Below are positions 41,573 to 51,388 of a stretch of DNA of 64,000 bases, piece after piece. The stretch lies in assembly GCF_040359615.1 (NCBI RefSeq), contig NZ_CP132942.1:3348001-3412000 (forward strand). Reading direction: 5' to 3'. Position numbers and translations under genes: made by a program. The notes under the pieces are model-generated. The model did not search any database, was not told the origin of the DNA, and worked only from the letters and a program-made list of their open reading frames with translations. The stretch comes from Tunturibacter psychrotolerans. Its GTDB lineage: Bacteria > Acidobacteriota > Terriglobia > Terriglobales > Acidobacteriaceae. Within the stretch, counting starts at the first letter, position 1; each line of letters opens with the position of its first letter.

Positions 41573-42756
41573 GGGGTTACTTCGTTCGCTGTTTTGTTCG
41601 CTACGAGGTGCTTTAGGAGGTACTCCCAGCGATCGCCATAGTCGTCCCAACCGCCGAGAAGGCGGACTCGACGCAGTGCGGCTTCGCTCATCTTTGATTG
41701 AAGGGCGGGATCGTCGGCGAGCCGCTGCATGCGGTCGGTAAGCGCTTCGATATCGCGCACGGGGACCACGAAGCCTTCGACGCCACTGGTGAAAAGGTCT
41801 TCGCCGCCGGTGTTAGTGGAGCAGAGAACGGGACAGCCGCAGGCGAGGGCCTGGCCCTGGACGAGTGCGAGACCCTCTTCAATGCTGGGGAGGACCATGA
41901 TGTGACTGGTGCTCATGAGGTGGGCCAGCTGTTCTTGCGGGAGTGGGCCGAGGAACTCGACCTGGTGTTGCGGGAGGCGGTCGAGGACGGTCTTCATGTC
42001 GGGGTGAAGGGGGCCTGCGAGGCGCAGGCGTTTCGCGGGGTGACGAAGCTTGGCGAAGGCCTCGAGGAGGTAGGGAACTCCTTTGCGGAGGGTGACCGAG
42101 CCGGCGAAGAGGACTTCGAAGCGATCCGTGGGGGGCTCTCCGGTGCGGGTGAACTTTTCGAGTCGAACCCCGTAGGGGATGACGTGCAGCTTGTCGGCGG
42201 GCAGGCCCATCTCGATGAAGGAGCGGGCCGCGAAGCTGGAGGGGACGGTGATTGCGTCGGAGGCGGCGTAGATCTTTTCTTCGCGGAGGATGTCGCGGAT
42301 GTCGGTGACAGGGCGGTCGACGTTCCAGCGTTGGTATTCCTCGGAGACGATGGTTTCCTGGTAGCGCTGATGAGAGGATCCGCGGTCGCAGATGAGGAGG
42401 CCGCCGCGGGACTGGACTTCGCGGCCGGTCTTAAGGCTGGAGCCGGAGATGGCAATGACGGCGTCGGGGGTTTCGGCGGTGCGGGTTCGGCGGAGAGTCC
42501 ACTCGTCGAAGGAGAGCGCGTTGGCGTAACTTATTTGATCCAACACCCATGGATGGTGAATGCCAAAGCGTTGCATGAGGAATTCCGGAGTGTGGATCCA
42601 GGGAAAGGTTTCGACGACTTCGTGGGGTAGGCCTTCGCGTTTTAGACGTGCCCAGGGCCAGGTGGAGTAGATGCGCTGGAGGTGGCCACGGCGGTGAAGC
42701 TGGCGGGCAAGTTCGAAGTGGTGAAAGACCCCAAAGACCGTTTGGACGATTCTCAT
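41548..42756 (-). CDS. GT4-family glycosyltransferase
   Basis: 402-residue GT-B fold enzyme, cytoplasmic or membrane-associated. The donor-binding half has VLFAGSVTLRKGVPYLLEAF and PSIEEGLALVQGQALACGCPV; the second Glu of the EX7E motif is Gln, a variant I recall in some GT4 subgroups. Likely adds a sugar to a lipid or polysaccharide. It lies 67 bases after the acyltransferase gene on the same strand, perhaps forming an envelope-sugar pair. Confidence 0.9.
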   Translation of the reverse strand: MRIVQTVFGVFHHFELARQLHRRGHLQRIYSTWPWARLKREGLPHEVVETFPWIHTPEFLMQRFGIHHPWVLDQISYANALSFDEWTLRRTRTAETPDAVIAISGSSLKTGREVQSRGGLLICDRGSSHQRYQETIVSEEYQRWNVDRPVTDIRDILREEKIYAASDAITVPSSFAARSFIEMGLPADKLHVIPYGVRLEKFTRTGEPPTDRFEVLFAGSVTLRKGVPYLLEAFAKLRHPAKRLRLAGPLHPDMKTVLDRLPQHQVEFLGPLPQEQLAHLMSTSHIMVLPSIEEGLALVQGQALACGCPVLCSTNTGGEDLFTSGVEGFVVPVRDIEALTDRMQRLADDPALQSKMSEAALRRVRLLGGWDDYGDRWEYLLKHLVANKTANEVTPHTPPPTK

Positions 42757-42823
42757 AGCGCCGGAAGGCGATTGACCTCAAGCTCATCGTAACAAAAGGT
42801 CATCGCCTCGCTTCTGTAACCTG

Positions 42824-43906
42824 TCAGGGGGCAGATTGAAGGGCGGGGTGGTGATATTTCGAGGTGAGGAAATGCGTCAGGGGTTTTTCGACGTAGAGGT
42901 AGCAGAGGGAGCCAACGACCGCGACCGACAGAAATCCCAGAACTACGTTCGCGTCCGGGCCTAAATGCGCGAGACGAGGATAGAGGCGGTCGTAGCCATA
43001 GAAGACGATGAGCGTGACCAAATAGATGGAATAGGACGCGTTGCCGAGGAAGACACCGAAACGCCCGAATGGGGATGTGATTTGTGTGGAACGGAAGACT
43101 AGCCCAGCCGTAATCATGGCTGCGGGAATGCCCCACAGGAAGACGCGATACCAACTCAGAGTACCGTCGAGAACGTACTTCGCGTTGCCGAGGTTGTGGT
43201 CAAAAAAGAAGAGGGTGGATAGAAGCCAAAGCGTTCCGACCGGGAGCAAGGCAGTGCCTAGCGCATGACGTTTGCCGAAACGTGCGTATGCCAGACCAAT
43301 GAGGCAGCCAAAGATGAACTCGATGTTGAGGGGGTTGGCTAGCAGAATCAACAAGGGTCGGTGGAAACCGAACAGTCCACCTACAACGATGAAGGAAAGA
43401 ATGGTGAGGATAGTTCGTTCGACGACACGAACGACACCGAAAAAAAGGTTAAGCGTGAGGAGGTAGTAGAAGAACATTTCAAAGATTAATGTCCAACCGA
43501 CGAAGATGAGGGGGGTTGGGATGGGGAAGCGTACCGAGGGAAGCAGAAGATAGGAGTTTACAAGCCACGCACTCGTTAGATGGTGTTGCTTCAACTGAAC
43601 CAGGACAAAGAAGAAGGAGAGTATCCAGTAGATGGGAAAGATCCGAATGAAGCGGCGAAGGAGAAAGTCGATTGCACCGTGAGGAAGGCTGGGATGAGTT
43701 GGTCTGACGTTCATAGCGACAGTGGAGAGGATAAATCCGCTGATGGCAAAGAATATGTCGACGCCGCAGGCTCCAAAGTTAGTGAGGTTGAAAAAATGAG
43801 TCTGGCGCGGAGTCGCATGTGCCGAGATAGTGAAGAGGGAGTGAACGTGAACGACCAGCAGGGCGGCAATCGCACGGAGGATTTGGATCGAGTCGTTCCG
43901 TTTCAT
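42824..43906 (-). CDS. Acyltransferase 3 family (OafA/YrhL-like) membrane protein
   Basis: 360 residues with about ten membrane helices. The N-terminal RNDSIQILRAIAALLVVHVH has the catalytic-type His, and FGACGVDIFFAISGFILS is the second signature. These proteins O-acylate sugars of O-antigen, exopolysaccharide or other surface molecules. The glycosyltransferase follows on the same strand. Which sugar is modified is unknown. Confidence 0.93.
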   Translation of the reverse strand: MKRNDSIQILRAIAALLVVHVHSLFTISAHATPRQTHFFNLTNFGACGVDIFFAISGFILSTVAMNVRPTHPSLPHGAIDFLLRRFIRIFPIYWILSFFFVLVQLKQHHLTSAWLVNSYLLLPSVRFPIPTPLIFVGWTLIFEMFFYYLLTLNLFFGVVRVVERTILTILSFIVVGGLFGFHRPLLILLANPLNIEFIFGCLIGLAYARFGKRHALGTALLPVGTLWLLSTLFFFDHNLGNAKYVLDGTLSWYRVFLWGIPAAMITAGLVFRSTQITSPFGRFGVFLGNASYSIYLVTLIVFYGYDRLYPRLAHLGPDANVVLGFLSVAVVGSLCYLYVEKPLTHFLTSKYHHPALQSAP

Positions 43907-44359
43907 CGACAGAGTCCGACCACCTTTAAAGTCAGCGGCTTCGACTCTGGGGTTTCTTTCCGAATGTAGTTGCGATCACAGCAAAAAACATGGTTCTCAA
44001 TTGGAAGATCGGCGAAGGCGGGGCGCGCAATCGACAGCTTGAGCGAGAGGGAAGAGATAGCGGTCTTACGTTGCGTCAGGGCCGAGCCTCCGGGTTGTGC
44101 TTCAAAGGAAGTATAGAGTCTTCCCGATGGGATTGAACCAAACATTACTTCCTCTGCGCGATAAAGGATCGTTGACTGAACCGGAGCCTTCGCTTCTCCA
44201 TTCCCTCGCCACGAATCGAACCCTATATCGGCCGCATCTAAAAACAAATCGAAAGGCTCTCGGACACAGTGCATCGCGCAGTTTTGGTCACACTGGCAGT
44301 GCTGTCGAGAGACCCTTGGCTGATACCAAGAATATTTTCTGCGTCAAGGACGAATAACA
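43907..44359. other. 453-base region without a supported gene
   Basis: A plus-strand frame at 44097-44357 is open but has no ribosome-binding site or family resemblance. I see no repeat or RNA structure. Confidence 0.5.
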
Positions 44360-44776
44360 ATGAATTCTCAAGTACCGTTTACGTTTGGCCCTATTCCCAA
44401 TTCAATCGAACTATTCAAGGAAGTCGCAGATGCCGTCCAGGTGTATCTCGACATGCTCTACACCGGCGATGCCGATCGGGTAGACCAGGTCTTTCATGAG
44501 CGATGCCAACTCTGCACCATTGAGAGTGGTGCTCCACTGTTCCGCTCTGTCGCAGAATATCGAGAGATTCTTAGAGGGAGGAAATCACCTTCGCAAATGG
44601 GGGCGCCGCGGGAAGAGCATCTAGTTGCAATAGATCTTTCTTCTCCGACCCAAGCAATGGTTAAGGTCCAGATGCGGATCAATCAATCGGTTTTTAGCGA
44701 CTACCTCACATTGCTTAAGCTGGAACGAGAATGGCGCATCGTAGCGAAAACATATTATCGGGTGGAACTTCCATAA
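44360..44776 (+). CDS. NTF2-like (lumazine-binding type) protein
   Basis: 138 residues of the NTF2 cone fold: DAVQVYLDMLYTGDADRVDQ near 26, VAEYREILRGRKSP, and the paired strands AMVKVQMRINQSVFSDYLTL and EWRIVAKTYYRV. It matches the putative lumazine-binding/SnoaL-like group. Such proteins are small enzymes or binding proteins; the ligand is unknown. Stands alone. Confidence 0.85.
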   Translation: MNSQVPFTFGPIPNSIELFKEVADAVQVYLDMLYTGDADRVDQVFHERCQLCTIESGAPLFRSVAEYREILRGRKSPSQMGAPREEHLVAIDLSSPTQAMVKVQMRINQSVFSDYLTLLKLEREWRIVAKTYYRVELP

Positions 44777-45140
44777 CCAGCTTCAAAGGTGCTAGAACTG
44801 CCCGATCCTCTATGCCGTTTGATGGGTCGACTCAACTATGCTGAGTTCAAGTAGGCACTCTCGGGCAGGCGGCGTAGTGGGTCAGCCGCCCGTCGGACGC
44901 GGGGCTTTAGCTCAAGGACCTGAGTTTAGACTTGGAGGGTGTTCCGTCACTCACTCCTTGATCACCACGTTGGCCGGAGTTAATGACCGCTAGCACTTGA
45001 CTGGCGGCGCAGCGCACGCAACAACAGACTCTCGCGTGCGTTTGCGTCGATCAGGTTGAGGAAGCGTGCTCTGCTGGCAACGAGCTACGAAAAAAGCGAA
45101 GAAGAAGTTCCTGATCGGGCCAATCCTATGAAGCTCTCCC
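44777..45140. other. Intergenic region upstream of the TonB-type receptor
   Basis: No gene is supported. A hairpin with the arms GGCGGC (44868-44873) and GCCGCC (44885-44890) may end the NTF2-like transcript, though no T-run follows. Confidence 0.4.
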
Positions 45141-45146
45141 TATAAT
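45141..45146 (+). promoter_or_regulatory. Perfect -10 TATAAT before the TonB-type receptor
   Basis: TATAAT ends nine bases before the ATG at 45156. The spacer GGCTCCTAC has no ribosome-binding site, so a leaderless start is likely. No good -35 is visible. Confidence 0.5.
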
Positions 45147-45155
45147 GGCTCCTAC

Positions 45156-48100
45156 ATGCGATACATTCGAATACTCCTCTCCGTGTTTGTCCTGTCTTCC
45201 TTGCTCTGTGCTCAAGAGCTGGTCACTCGATATTGGAGAGGAACACTGCAGAATCAGGTTGGAGAGGCGATCAAGGGCGCGACCATTCGCCTGGTCGGAA
45301 AAGATGTCACTCTCGTCTCAACTTCAGGGGCCGATGGGCACTTTCAATTTCCCAATTTATCGCCGGGCGAGTACAGACTGGAAATGACGATCGACGGAAA
45401 TATCCGCCGGTTCACGGAGCCGCTAAAACTCAAAGCGGATTCATTGCCTGCTGTCGTGACCATCACCTCGGAGAACGTTGTTGCTGTCGCCTTTCGTCCG
45501 GCTGAAACTGCGAAGACGGGCGGGGAGAAGCTTTCGAGCCAGACTGTCAGCGCAATTCCCCTTAACAAACGCGACTTTAGTCAGCTGCTGTTGCTCGCGG
45601 CTGGGACCATGACCGATTCGAATGGTCAGACAAATTTCACCCAACAGTTCGCCATCAATGGGCAGCGTGGCGTTGAGGCTGTCTTCGCAATGGACGGCGC
45701 GGACACGAGCGATCCCGAGATGGGAGGCGCGACGTTCAGCAACTTCAACGTCGATGCCGTTGAAGAGATCAAGTCGGTTTCTGGCTGGATGCCAGCGGAG
45801 ATCGGCCGCGGTGCTGCAGGCTTTACGAATATCACGACACGTTCCGGGAGTGGTGGATTTCACGGTTCTGTCTTCGAGTTCCTGCGGAACTCTGCGCTTG
45901 ATGCGCGGAACTACTTCGATCATCCCTCAATTGCAGAGCCGGGCCGTATTCCACCATTCCGGCGGAATGAGTTTGGCTTTACGAACGGCGGACCGATCAT
46001 ATTGCCGCATATCTATGACGGGAGCGGGAAGACCTTTTACTTTGGACAATATCAAGGCTTTCGCCAGGTGCTGGGGACTACGCAGGTTTTACCGGTGCCT
46101 ACCGCTGAACAGCGTCTCGGGTTCGATACGACTGCGTTTCCGGGGGATACGCTGAAGATCACACCGACGCCTGAGATCGCGAAGATCCTAGCGCGCTATC
46201 CGTTGCCTAATAATCCAACGGGCTCCTATGGCATCAATACGTATGCGGCGTCTTCCAAGGTGGTCACGAATGCGAACCAGTTTTCTGTGCGCATCGACCA
46301 GGTTCTTTCTCCAAAAGCGCACCTTACTGCAAGGTTCAACTTTAACAATCTGTTTGGGCCAACTACAAATCCGGACCAGACTGCGGTCGATCCCAGCTTT
46401 GGTGTTGTGTATGTCGATCATCAGCGCAACGGACTTCTTACCTACAGCCAAACTGTGTCTCCGCGCTTTGCCTTCGAAAGTTCTATCAGCTTCACTAGAA
46501 CTACGCCGCAGTTCGCTACTTCGAATCACACTGACCCGGCTGTGAAGTTCAACGACGGGCTCTTCGAAGCGTTCAACTCGGCGGCGGGATCGGTCGCATC
46601 CGCTTACGGCAACCTCTTTCAGATAAGACAGAACTTTATCGTGACTGCGGGGCGCCACCTTATCAAGGCTGGCGGCGAGTTCCGCGCCAATCGCGACACG
46701 ACCTACTTTGGTACGAGCCCTAATGGAGAGTACGATTTTGGTGGTGGGACCTCTTACTCACCTGTAAATGTCACTTCGCAAAGTGGGATGCATACCATTA
46801 ATGTTGGCGATCCTCTTCCAGATACCCTGAGCGCTCTGCTTACCGGTAGCGCTTTTGTCTACACAACGGCGGTTCCGGCTCCGTATGTCTCGGGAGGGGA
46901 TCACATTGGGCCCGCGGCCATCTCACGCTACGGTGGAGCGATCTACGCACAAGATACCTTCAAGATCTCCGACCGATTTGTTCTCGACTATGGGATTCGC
47001 TACGAACTCTACACTCCTATCACCGAACGCGCGCACCGCACTTCGGGGTTCCTGACGAACGGACTTCAGCAGGAGTATCTCGATAACCCGCAGCCGGGAT
47101 ATCGATTCGATTGGGGTGGAGTTGCTCCTCGAGTTCAGCTTGATTGGAAGGTCAAAGACACGCTTCACATTCATGCTGGAGGAGGCCTCACGACGATTCC
47201 ACCTAACATCTGGCAAGACAATTTTCTTACTGGAGCTGTCCCATTTGTTATTTACCCGCACATCACTGCGGCTGTGGGGACGCCACTGCTTTATGGCTTC
47301 AAGATCACTCCTGCACAGCTTCCAACCTTTTACACTCCATCAGGGCAGGACGTATTCGCCAGCGGCAACCCTAAAAGCGTTCCGTCTAACACAGTTCTCG
47401 ACGTGGAGCGATATCAGCGGGATCTCGCCGCGCTTTCTCCCGGCTCTCAGTTTACGCCGTTGAACCTGACGGGTATTGATCGTAACTTCGGCAATGCGTA
47501 TCTCCAAACGTGGACACTCGGAGCAGAGCGCCAGATAGGAAAGCTTACAGCAGACGCGGCTTATGTCGGTACCGCATCGGTGAAACTGCCACGTTCCACT
47601 TTTACGAATGGCTATTCGGGAGCTTCGTCAGGGTTTGCGCCTTATACCCAATTCGATAGCACCGGGAACGCAGTCGGAGGGTTCGGGACTGAGCAGCTCA
47701 TCACCGGTACGGCACACTCGACCTATCACTCGCTGCAGACGTCGCTCACGGGCACCCTTTTTCAGGGCGGCCCAGGCGTGCAGATAAGCTACACGTGGTC
47801 GAAGGCCATCGACGATACGAGCGGCGTAACCGCAAACGGAAATACCACCGGTGCGATCTCCAGTCCGTACCCACAAAATCCCTTTGATACCCATGCCGAA
47901 AAGGGTCCCGCCAGCTTCGATGTCACCCATGGGTTTACGATGAGTCTCGCTCAGGATCTGCAGTTGGAGAAGGTTGAATGGCTGCAGTCGATCAATCGAA
48001 AGGTGACCGCCGGATGGGAGTTGTTGAGTATCTCAACTATCAGCAGCGGCCTTCCGTTCACGGTTTATTCCGGCGTGCAACAGACTGGCGCAGGTTCCAA

Positions 48101-48515
48101 TGGAGTGGACCGGCCGAATCAGATAGCTAAGGCACATCTTTCCACCGCGAGAAAGGTGCGCGAAGATTACTTCGGACAAGGTGCAAACAATGCCAGCATT
48201 TTCTCGATCCCTATCAATCAAATTGGCGGCAGCGGACCGAATGAGGGATTCTTCGGATCTCTTGGGAGAGATACCTTTCGCGGACCCGCGTTTTATGATT
48301 TTGACTTTTCACTCATCAAAGACACGCCGGTTGGTAGACGAGCGGGCGGCGGGGAACTCTTCGATGTACAGTTTCGTTCGGAGTTTTTCAACTTGTTCAA
48401 TATCGTGGATATGGGACTGCCAGCCAACACCATTCGAGGGTCTGGCTTTGGCGTTATAAGCAAAACCGCGGGAACCTCACGGCAGATTCAATTTTCGTTG
48501 AAGTTGCTTTTCTGA
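45156..48515 (+). CDS. Carboxypeptidase-regulatory/TonB-dependent receptor-like outer-membrane protein
   Basis: Outer-membrane protein of 1119 residues of the Oar-like type expanded in acidobacteria. Signal peptide (about 1-19, ending LLCAQ), a carboxypeptidase regulatory-like beta domain (about 27-100), a plug (IPLNKRDFSQLLLLAAGTM, FAINGQRGVEAVFAMDGADT, GRGAAGFTNITTRSG) and a long beta-barrel ending in IQFSLKLLF with a C-terminal Phe. Such proteins take up or bind carbohydrates or peptides using energy from TonB; the ligand is unknown. No substrate-specific genes adjoin it. Confidence 0.93.
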   Translation: MRYIRILLSVFVLSSLLCAQELVTRYWRGTLQNQVGEAIKGATIRLVGKDVTLVSTSGADGHFQFPNLSPGEYRLEMTIDGNIRRFTEPLKLKADSLPAVVTITSENVVAVAFRPAETAKTGGEKLSSQTVSAIPLNKRDFSQLLLLAAGTMTDSNGQTNFTQQFAINGQRGVEAVFAMDGADTSDPEMGGATFSNFNVDAVEEIKSVSGWMPAEIGRGAAGFTNITTRSGSGGFHGSVFEFLRNSALDARNYFDHPSIAEPGRIPPFRRNEFGFTNGGPIILPHIYDGSGKTFYFGQYQGFRQVLGTTQVLPVPTAEQRLGFDTTAFPGDTLKITPTPEIAKILARYPLPNNPTGSYGINTYAASSKVVTNANQFSVRIDQVLSPKAHLTARFNFNNLFGPTTNPDQTAVDPSFGVVYVDHQRNGLLTYSQTVSPRFAFESSISFTRTTPQFATSNHTDPAVKFNDGLFEAFNSAAGSVASAYGNLFQIRQNFIVTAGRHLIKAGGEFRANRDTTYFGTSPNGEYDFGGGTSYSPVNVTSQSGMHTINVGDPLPDTLSALLTGSAFVYTTAVPAPYVSGGDHIGPAAISRYGGAIYAQDTFKISDRFVLDYGIRYELYTPITERAHRTSGFLTNGLQQEYLDNPQPGYRFDWGGVAPRVQLDWKVKDTLHIHAGGGLTTIPPNIWQDNFLTGAVPFVIYPHITAAVGTPLLYGFKITPAQLPTFYTPSGQDVFASGNPKSVPSNTVLDVERYQRDLAALSPGSQFTPLNLTGIDRNFGNAYLQTWTLGAERQIGKLTADAAYVGTASVKLPRSTFTNGYSGASSGFAPYTQFDSTGNAVGGFGTEQLITGTAHSTYHSLQTSLTGTLFQGGPGVQISYTWSKAIDDTSGVTANGNTTGAISSPYPQNPFDTHAEKGPASFDVTHGFTMSLAQDLQLEKVEWLQSINRKVTAGWELLSISTISSGLPFTVYSGVQQTGAGSNGVDRPNQIAKAHLSTARKVREDYFGQGANNASIFSIPINQIGGSGPNEGFFGSLGRDTFRGPAFYDFDFSLIKDTPVGRRAGGGELFDVQFRSEFFNLFNIVDMGLPANTIRGSGFGVISKTAGTSRQIQFSLKLLF

Positions 48516-49077
48516 AGTGCCGTTATGTGCCGCGACGTATCTTCAACTAAATCGTTGCCGGTTAATTGTGCGAATGAGGACGGGCTGTTTCAAACCCTCA
48601 GAGGATAACTCGCTTGCAAACATTTCGAGCAAGCTGGTACTCAATCCCGTAAACCGCCCCAAGCTGAACATTCTTGCGCCTGAATCGCCAACCACCAAAT
48701 CAGAGCAGGAGAAGCCTCGGACGGACTGGCGAGCTTGACTAACTCACGAGTGCGACTAGAGAGGTCTGTCACTCCAGACACAGGCACACGCAAGAAGAAG
48801 TATTGCGATTTCGGTGATCACTGTCCACACTGGCACTGCTCCTTTTCGCTACATTATTTTGATCTCCATTCATCCGAAACGATGCGCGCTAGAGCGCTAC
48901 ATATTTATGTAGCCTGTCATAAACTTTGAACATCTTCAGCGCAATAAAGCGCACAGAAAGACGTGAGGAGGCATCTGATCACGGTCCCGCAGACGAGCAG
49001 GAGTCTCGACAACTCTGGGCAGCGGAGTCTCTCAGCACAGAGCTGAATTGGCAATTCGCTTACAACCTAATCGAAAA
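48516..49077. other. 562-base region without a supported gene
   Basis: Short open frames (48517-48738, 48735-48929) have no family resemblance. No strong hairpin or repeat was found. Confidence 0.5.
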
Positions 49078-49593
49078 CTAGAAGTTGGCGCATTGACCCC
49101 GCTTTGAAGCTGCGACATTTGAGCCGCCACTGATAGACGTGTTGCCCGAGCATTGGAGGTTGCCGCGAACCTGGTTGGTGAAGACCTGGGTGTCAGCAGT
49201 GTTGTTCTGATCGACGAGGTTGCCCTGGAGGGTGTTACCGTTGACGACCGTGCTGGCGGAGTTGGATTGCACGGTGAGGTTGTCGCTGATGGTGTTGCTT
49301 AGCACGCTGACCAGGGCGGTGTTGCTCTGGACAGTGACGTTGCCCTGTACGGTGTTGCTCGGGCAGGAGCCGTCCGTAGTGCCGACCATCACTGGGGCGC
49401 CGTTATTCTGGAGGGTGAGGTCACCCCTCACCGTGGTGCCGCAGAGATGGCTGGTGGCCGAGTTCGTCGGCGTGCCCTGGACCTGGAGATTGCCGCCGAT
49501 GGTAGTGCCAGATGTAATGGAGAAGGTGCCGCCGCTGATCTGGAGGTTTCCGCCAAGGCGTGTCTGCACGAGTTCGACTGTACCGTTGGTCAC
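49078..49593 (-). pseudogene. Repeat-rich GN-type protein, N-terminus lost by rearrangement
   Basis: 171 codons of a beta-solenoid-like protein with repeated GNL-V-NN units, roughly every 21 residues (GGNLQISGG, GGNLQVQG, RGDLTLQNN, QGNVTVQSN, SDNLTVQSN, QGNLVDQNN, RGNLQCSGN). Such proteins are usually secreted. This copy has no signal peptide: the frame runs back only four codons beyond its GTG before a stop. The missing upstream unit appears in opposite orientation at 49605-49670. Could be a short real gene, but truncation is more likely. Confidence 0.6.
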
Positions 49594-49604
49594 GTTGAGG
49601 CTTC

Positions 49605-49670
49605 AGTGGCAACATCACTGTCTCAGCCAACCAGGTCTGTGTCTTCGTCGGAGGCTCGGTCAGCGGCAAC
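49605..49670 (+). pseudogene. Inverted fragment of the adjacent GN-repeat gene
   Basis: 22 codons on the plus strand start SGNITVSANQVCVF and end GGSVSGN, the style of the unit just upstream of the minus-strand remnant. Flipping this piece gives GGSVSGN joined to LNVTNGTVEL, an unbroken repeat. This points to a small local inversion. Confidence 0.5.
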
Positions 49671-49773
49671 CCTGCCGGTGAGCTTCACCGCCGCCGGACC
49701 GGCCACAGTTTCAGGCTCTGTCCTCACGATCACCGGCGCCGGACAGGGTTGTATCACCCTAAACGCCATGTGA
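49666..49773 (+). pseudogene. Ig-like domain fragment
   Basis: Open frame LPVSFTAAGPATVSGSVLTI followed by TGAG and a stop at 49773. It resembles the Ig-like repeats of secreted acidobacterial proteins. No start or upstream partner in frame; a remnant only. Confidence 0.45.
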
Positions 49774-49837
49774 CGGGGGAGGGAATGCGACGAGTATATT
49801 CAGACGAATGGTTGAAACGATGGCCGGGACGTCGGAT

Positions 49838-51388
49838 CTAATCTTCGGGAATCACTTCGATCGCGTTGACAACCGCGTAGTTCACAACGGGCAGGAAGGA
49901 TAGCTCGATCCTGCCGTCAGCGCTCGCCTGTATGCCTTCGAAAGTCTTCACGACCGGCGCTGAGCCGCCTTCGCGGAGAATGTCGAAGTCTTTGAGCAGC
50001 ATGCTTCCGTTACACGCTACGTCGAAGACTCTGCTGCCTAATCCGCCGATGCCGCCGTTCTCGCGGCCAAACCATGGCTCTCGGAAGTACAGCCGTAGTC
50101 GATATTTTGCGAACGGTACCGCCGGTATGTTGTAGCGGAATCGGCCGATGCGGTCGAATGCGTACATTCCGAGATCCGCAAGCCGCGCCTGTTGGGGAGT
50201 CTGTCCACGCCGTCCCCCACTGAAGTATCGATCGGAGAGCCAGAACTGTTTATTGCTATCAAGCATTGAGGCCGGGCCGGCCAAGAGCCGCACCAGGACC
50301 TGCTTGCCGGAAGACTCAGGCAGGATTTCGACTGCGTTCAGGAGCGACACTTCACTGATGTAGTCGAGATGGATCGCCCCGTCATTCTCTGGTGTCACCC
50401 CGGTCACGATAGTGGAGGTTGCGATGCCGTCGCCACCTGCTTCGCTCACGACGTCGAAGCCGATGTGCGGTCCAGCATTGATCGAAAAAGTGGCGGGCCG
50501 GGTTGCCGCTTCAAGGTCCGAAGCTTCGGCGAAATGAAGATGAATCTCATACGTGCCCTGTTTGACCGGGAAGATGCAATGCGCGATTCCACGCACTCCG
50601 CTCTGGTAAAGGTACGGATCTTCGGTGCCGCCAACTCGCAGATTCGACAACTGGGTGTTTGTTCCACCCTCGCAGTACCGCGCAAAAGACCAGGTTAAGC
50701 CCGAGCGATCTGTATAGGGTTTTCGATCTACTCCCATCAGGGCGCGGATCTGATCCGGCGGAGGGCCAGAAGGTGCCGAGGTTGCTGCACCCACGACCGG
50801 CTCCTGCATTTTCGGGAGGCGCGTGCGCAAGGTCCACATCGTAAAGCAGACGATGGCGACGAGAGCCACTCCAATCCACAGGCCGACCCTTCCGCGGTTT
50901 CCCGGGTGATATTCGAGCTCGACCGGCGAGGTGAAAATTGGGGACTGCGCAGGCGGTGATTGAACGCTTTCAACCAAATGTTCCGCTTCTGGCGGGTGGT
51001 TTTCTGGGGCAGGTGTTTTTGCGGGAACGAAGATCGGTACGTAGTGTCCCGGAGGCATGACGACTCGGAATGGCCGCGAAGCACCTGCTGTCTGGTAAAT
51101 ATCGTTGAGTCGTTTTCTAAGCGAATGAACCGTGACCCGCACGATTGTGTCGGTCTGTGGGTCGAAACTCGGCCGGCGGCCCAATGCTTCTACTGCGATG
51201 TTGTATTCCTTGATTTGGTCGGCTCTGCCACCAAAGCGCTCTTCGCAGACGTACTTCAGCACACGCGCGATGTTCGCCGAGCGGCCAAGGACGCCAGAAG
51301 TCAAAAGCCAGTCCAGTTCCGCACGCTCGAGTTCTAAATCATCGCCGAGCGCATGCTCCGATTCGAAGATGGTTCCACCTGCTGCCAC
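49838..51388 (-). CDS. Membrane-tethered wHTH regulator with two malectin-like domains
   Basis: 516 residues. The N-terminal domain (about 20-115) resembles the winged-helix or TolB-N-like modules of CadC-type regulators (SFDPQTDTIVRVTVHSLRKR then MPPGHYVPIF). A Pro-rich linker leads to one membrane helix (about 167-187). Outside are two malectin-like beta domains (about 215-355, with GTYEIHLHFAEAS, and 375-516, with YRLRLYFREPWFG), each ending in an NAVEILPE/NAIEVIPE-type strand. A carbohydrate ligand would be sensed outside and signalled to DNA directly. Function inferred from architecture. Confidence 0.8.
   Translation of the reverse strand: MAAGGTIFESEHALGDDLELERAELDWLLTSGVLGRSANIARVLKYVCEERFGGRADQIKEYNIAVEALGRRPSFDPQTDTIVRVTVHSLRKRLNDIYQTAGASRPFRVVMPPGHYVPIFVPAKTPAPENHPPEAEHLVESVQSPPAQSPIFTSPVELEYHPGNRGRVGLWIGVALVAIVCFTMWTLRTRLPKMQEPVVGAATSAPSGPPPDQIRALMGVDRKPYTDRSGLTWSFARYCEGGTNTQLSNLRVGGTEDPYLYQSGVRGIAHCIFPVKQGTYEIHLHFAEASDLEAATRPATFSINAGPHIGFDVVSEAGGDGIATSTIVTGVTPENDGAIHLDYISEVSLLNAVEILPESSGKQVLVRLLAGPASMLDSNKQFWLSDRYFSGGRRGQTPQQARLADLGMYAFDRIGRFRYNIPAVPFAKYRLRLYFREPWFGRENGGIGGLGSRVFDVACNGSMLLKDFDILREGGSAPVVKTFEGIQASADGRIELSFLPVVNYAVVNAIEVIPED

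Noticed and set aside
44208..44236. Sequence resembling a tRNA T-loop on the minus strand (GGGTTCGATTC)
   Set aside because: The flanking bases do not form a T-stem, and no acceptor or anticodon arm can be drawn.
48517..48929. Two short plus-strand frames after the TonB-type receptor
   Set aside because: No family resemblance, no ribosome-binding site and unlikely composition.
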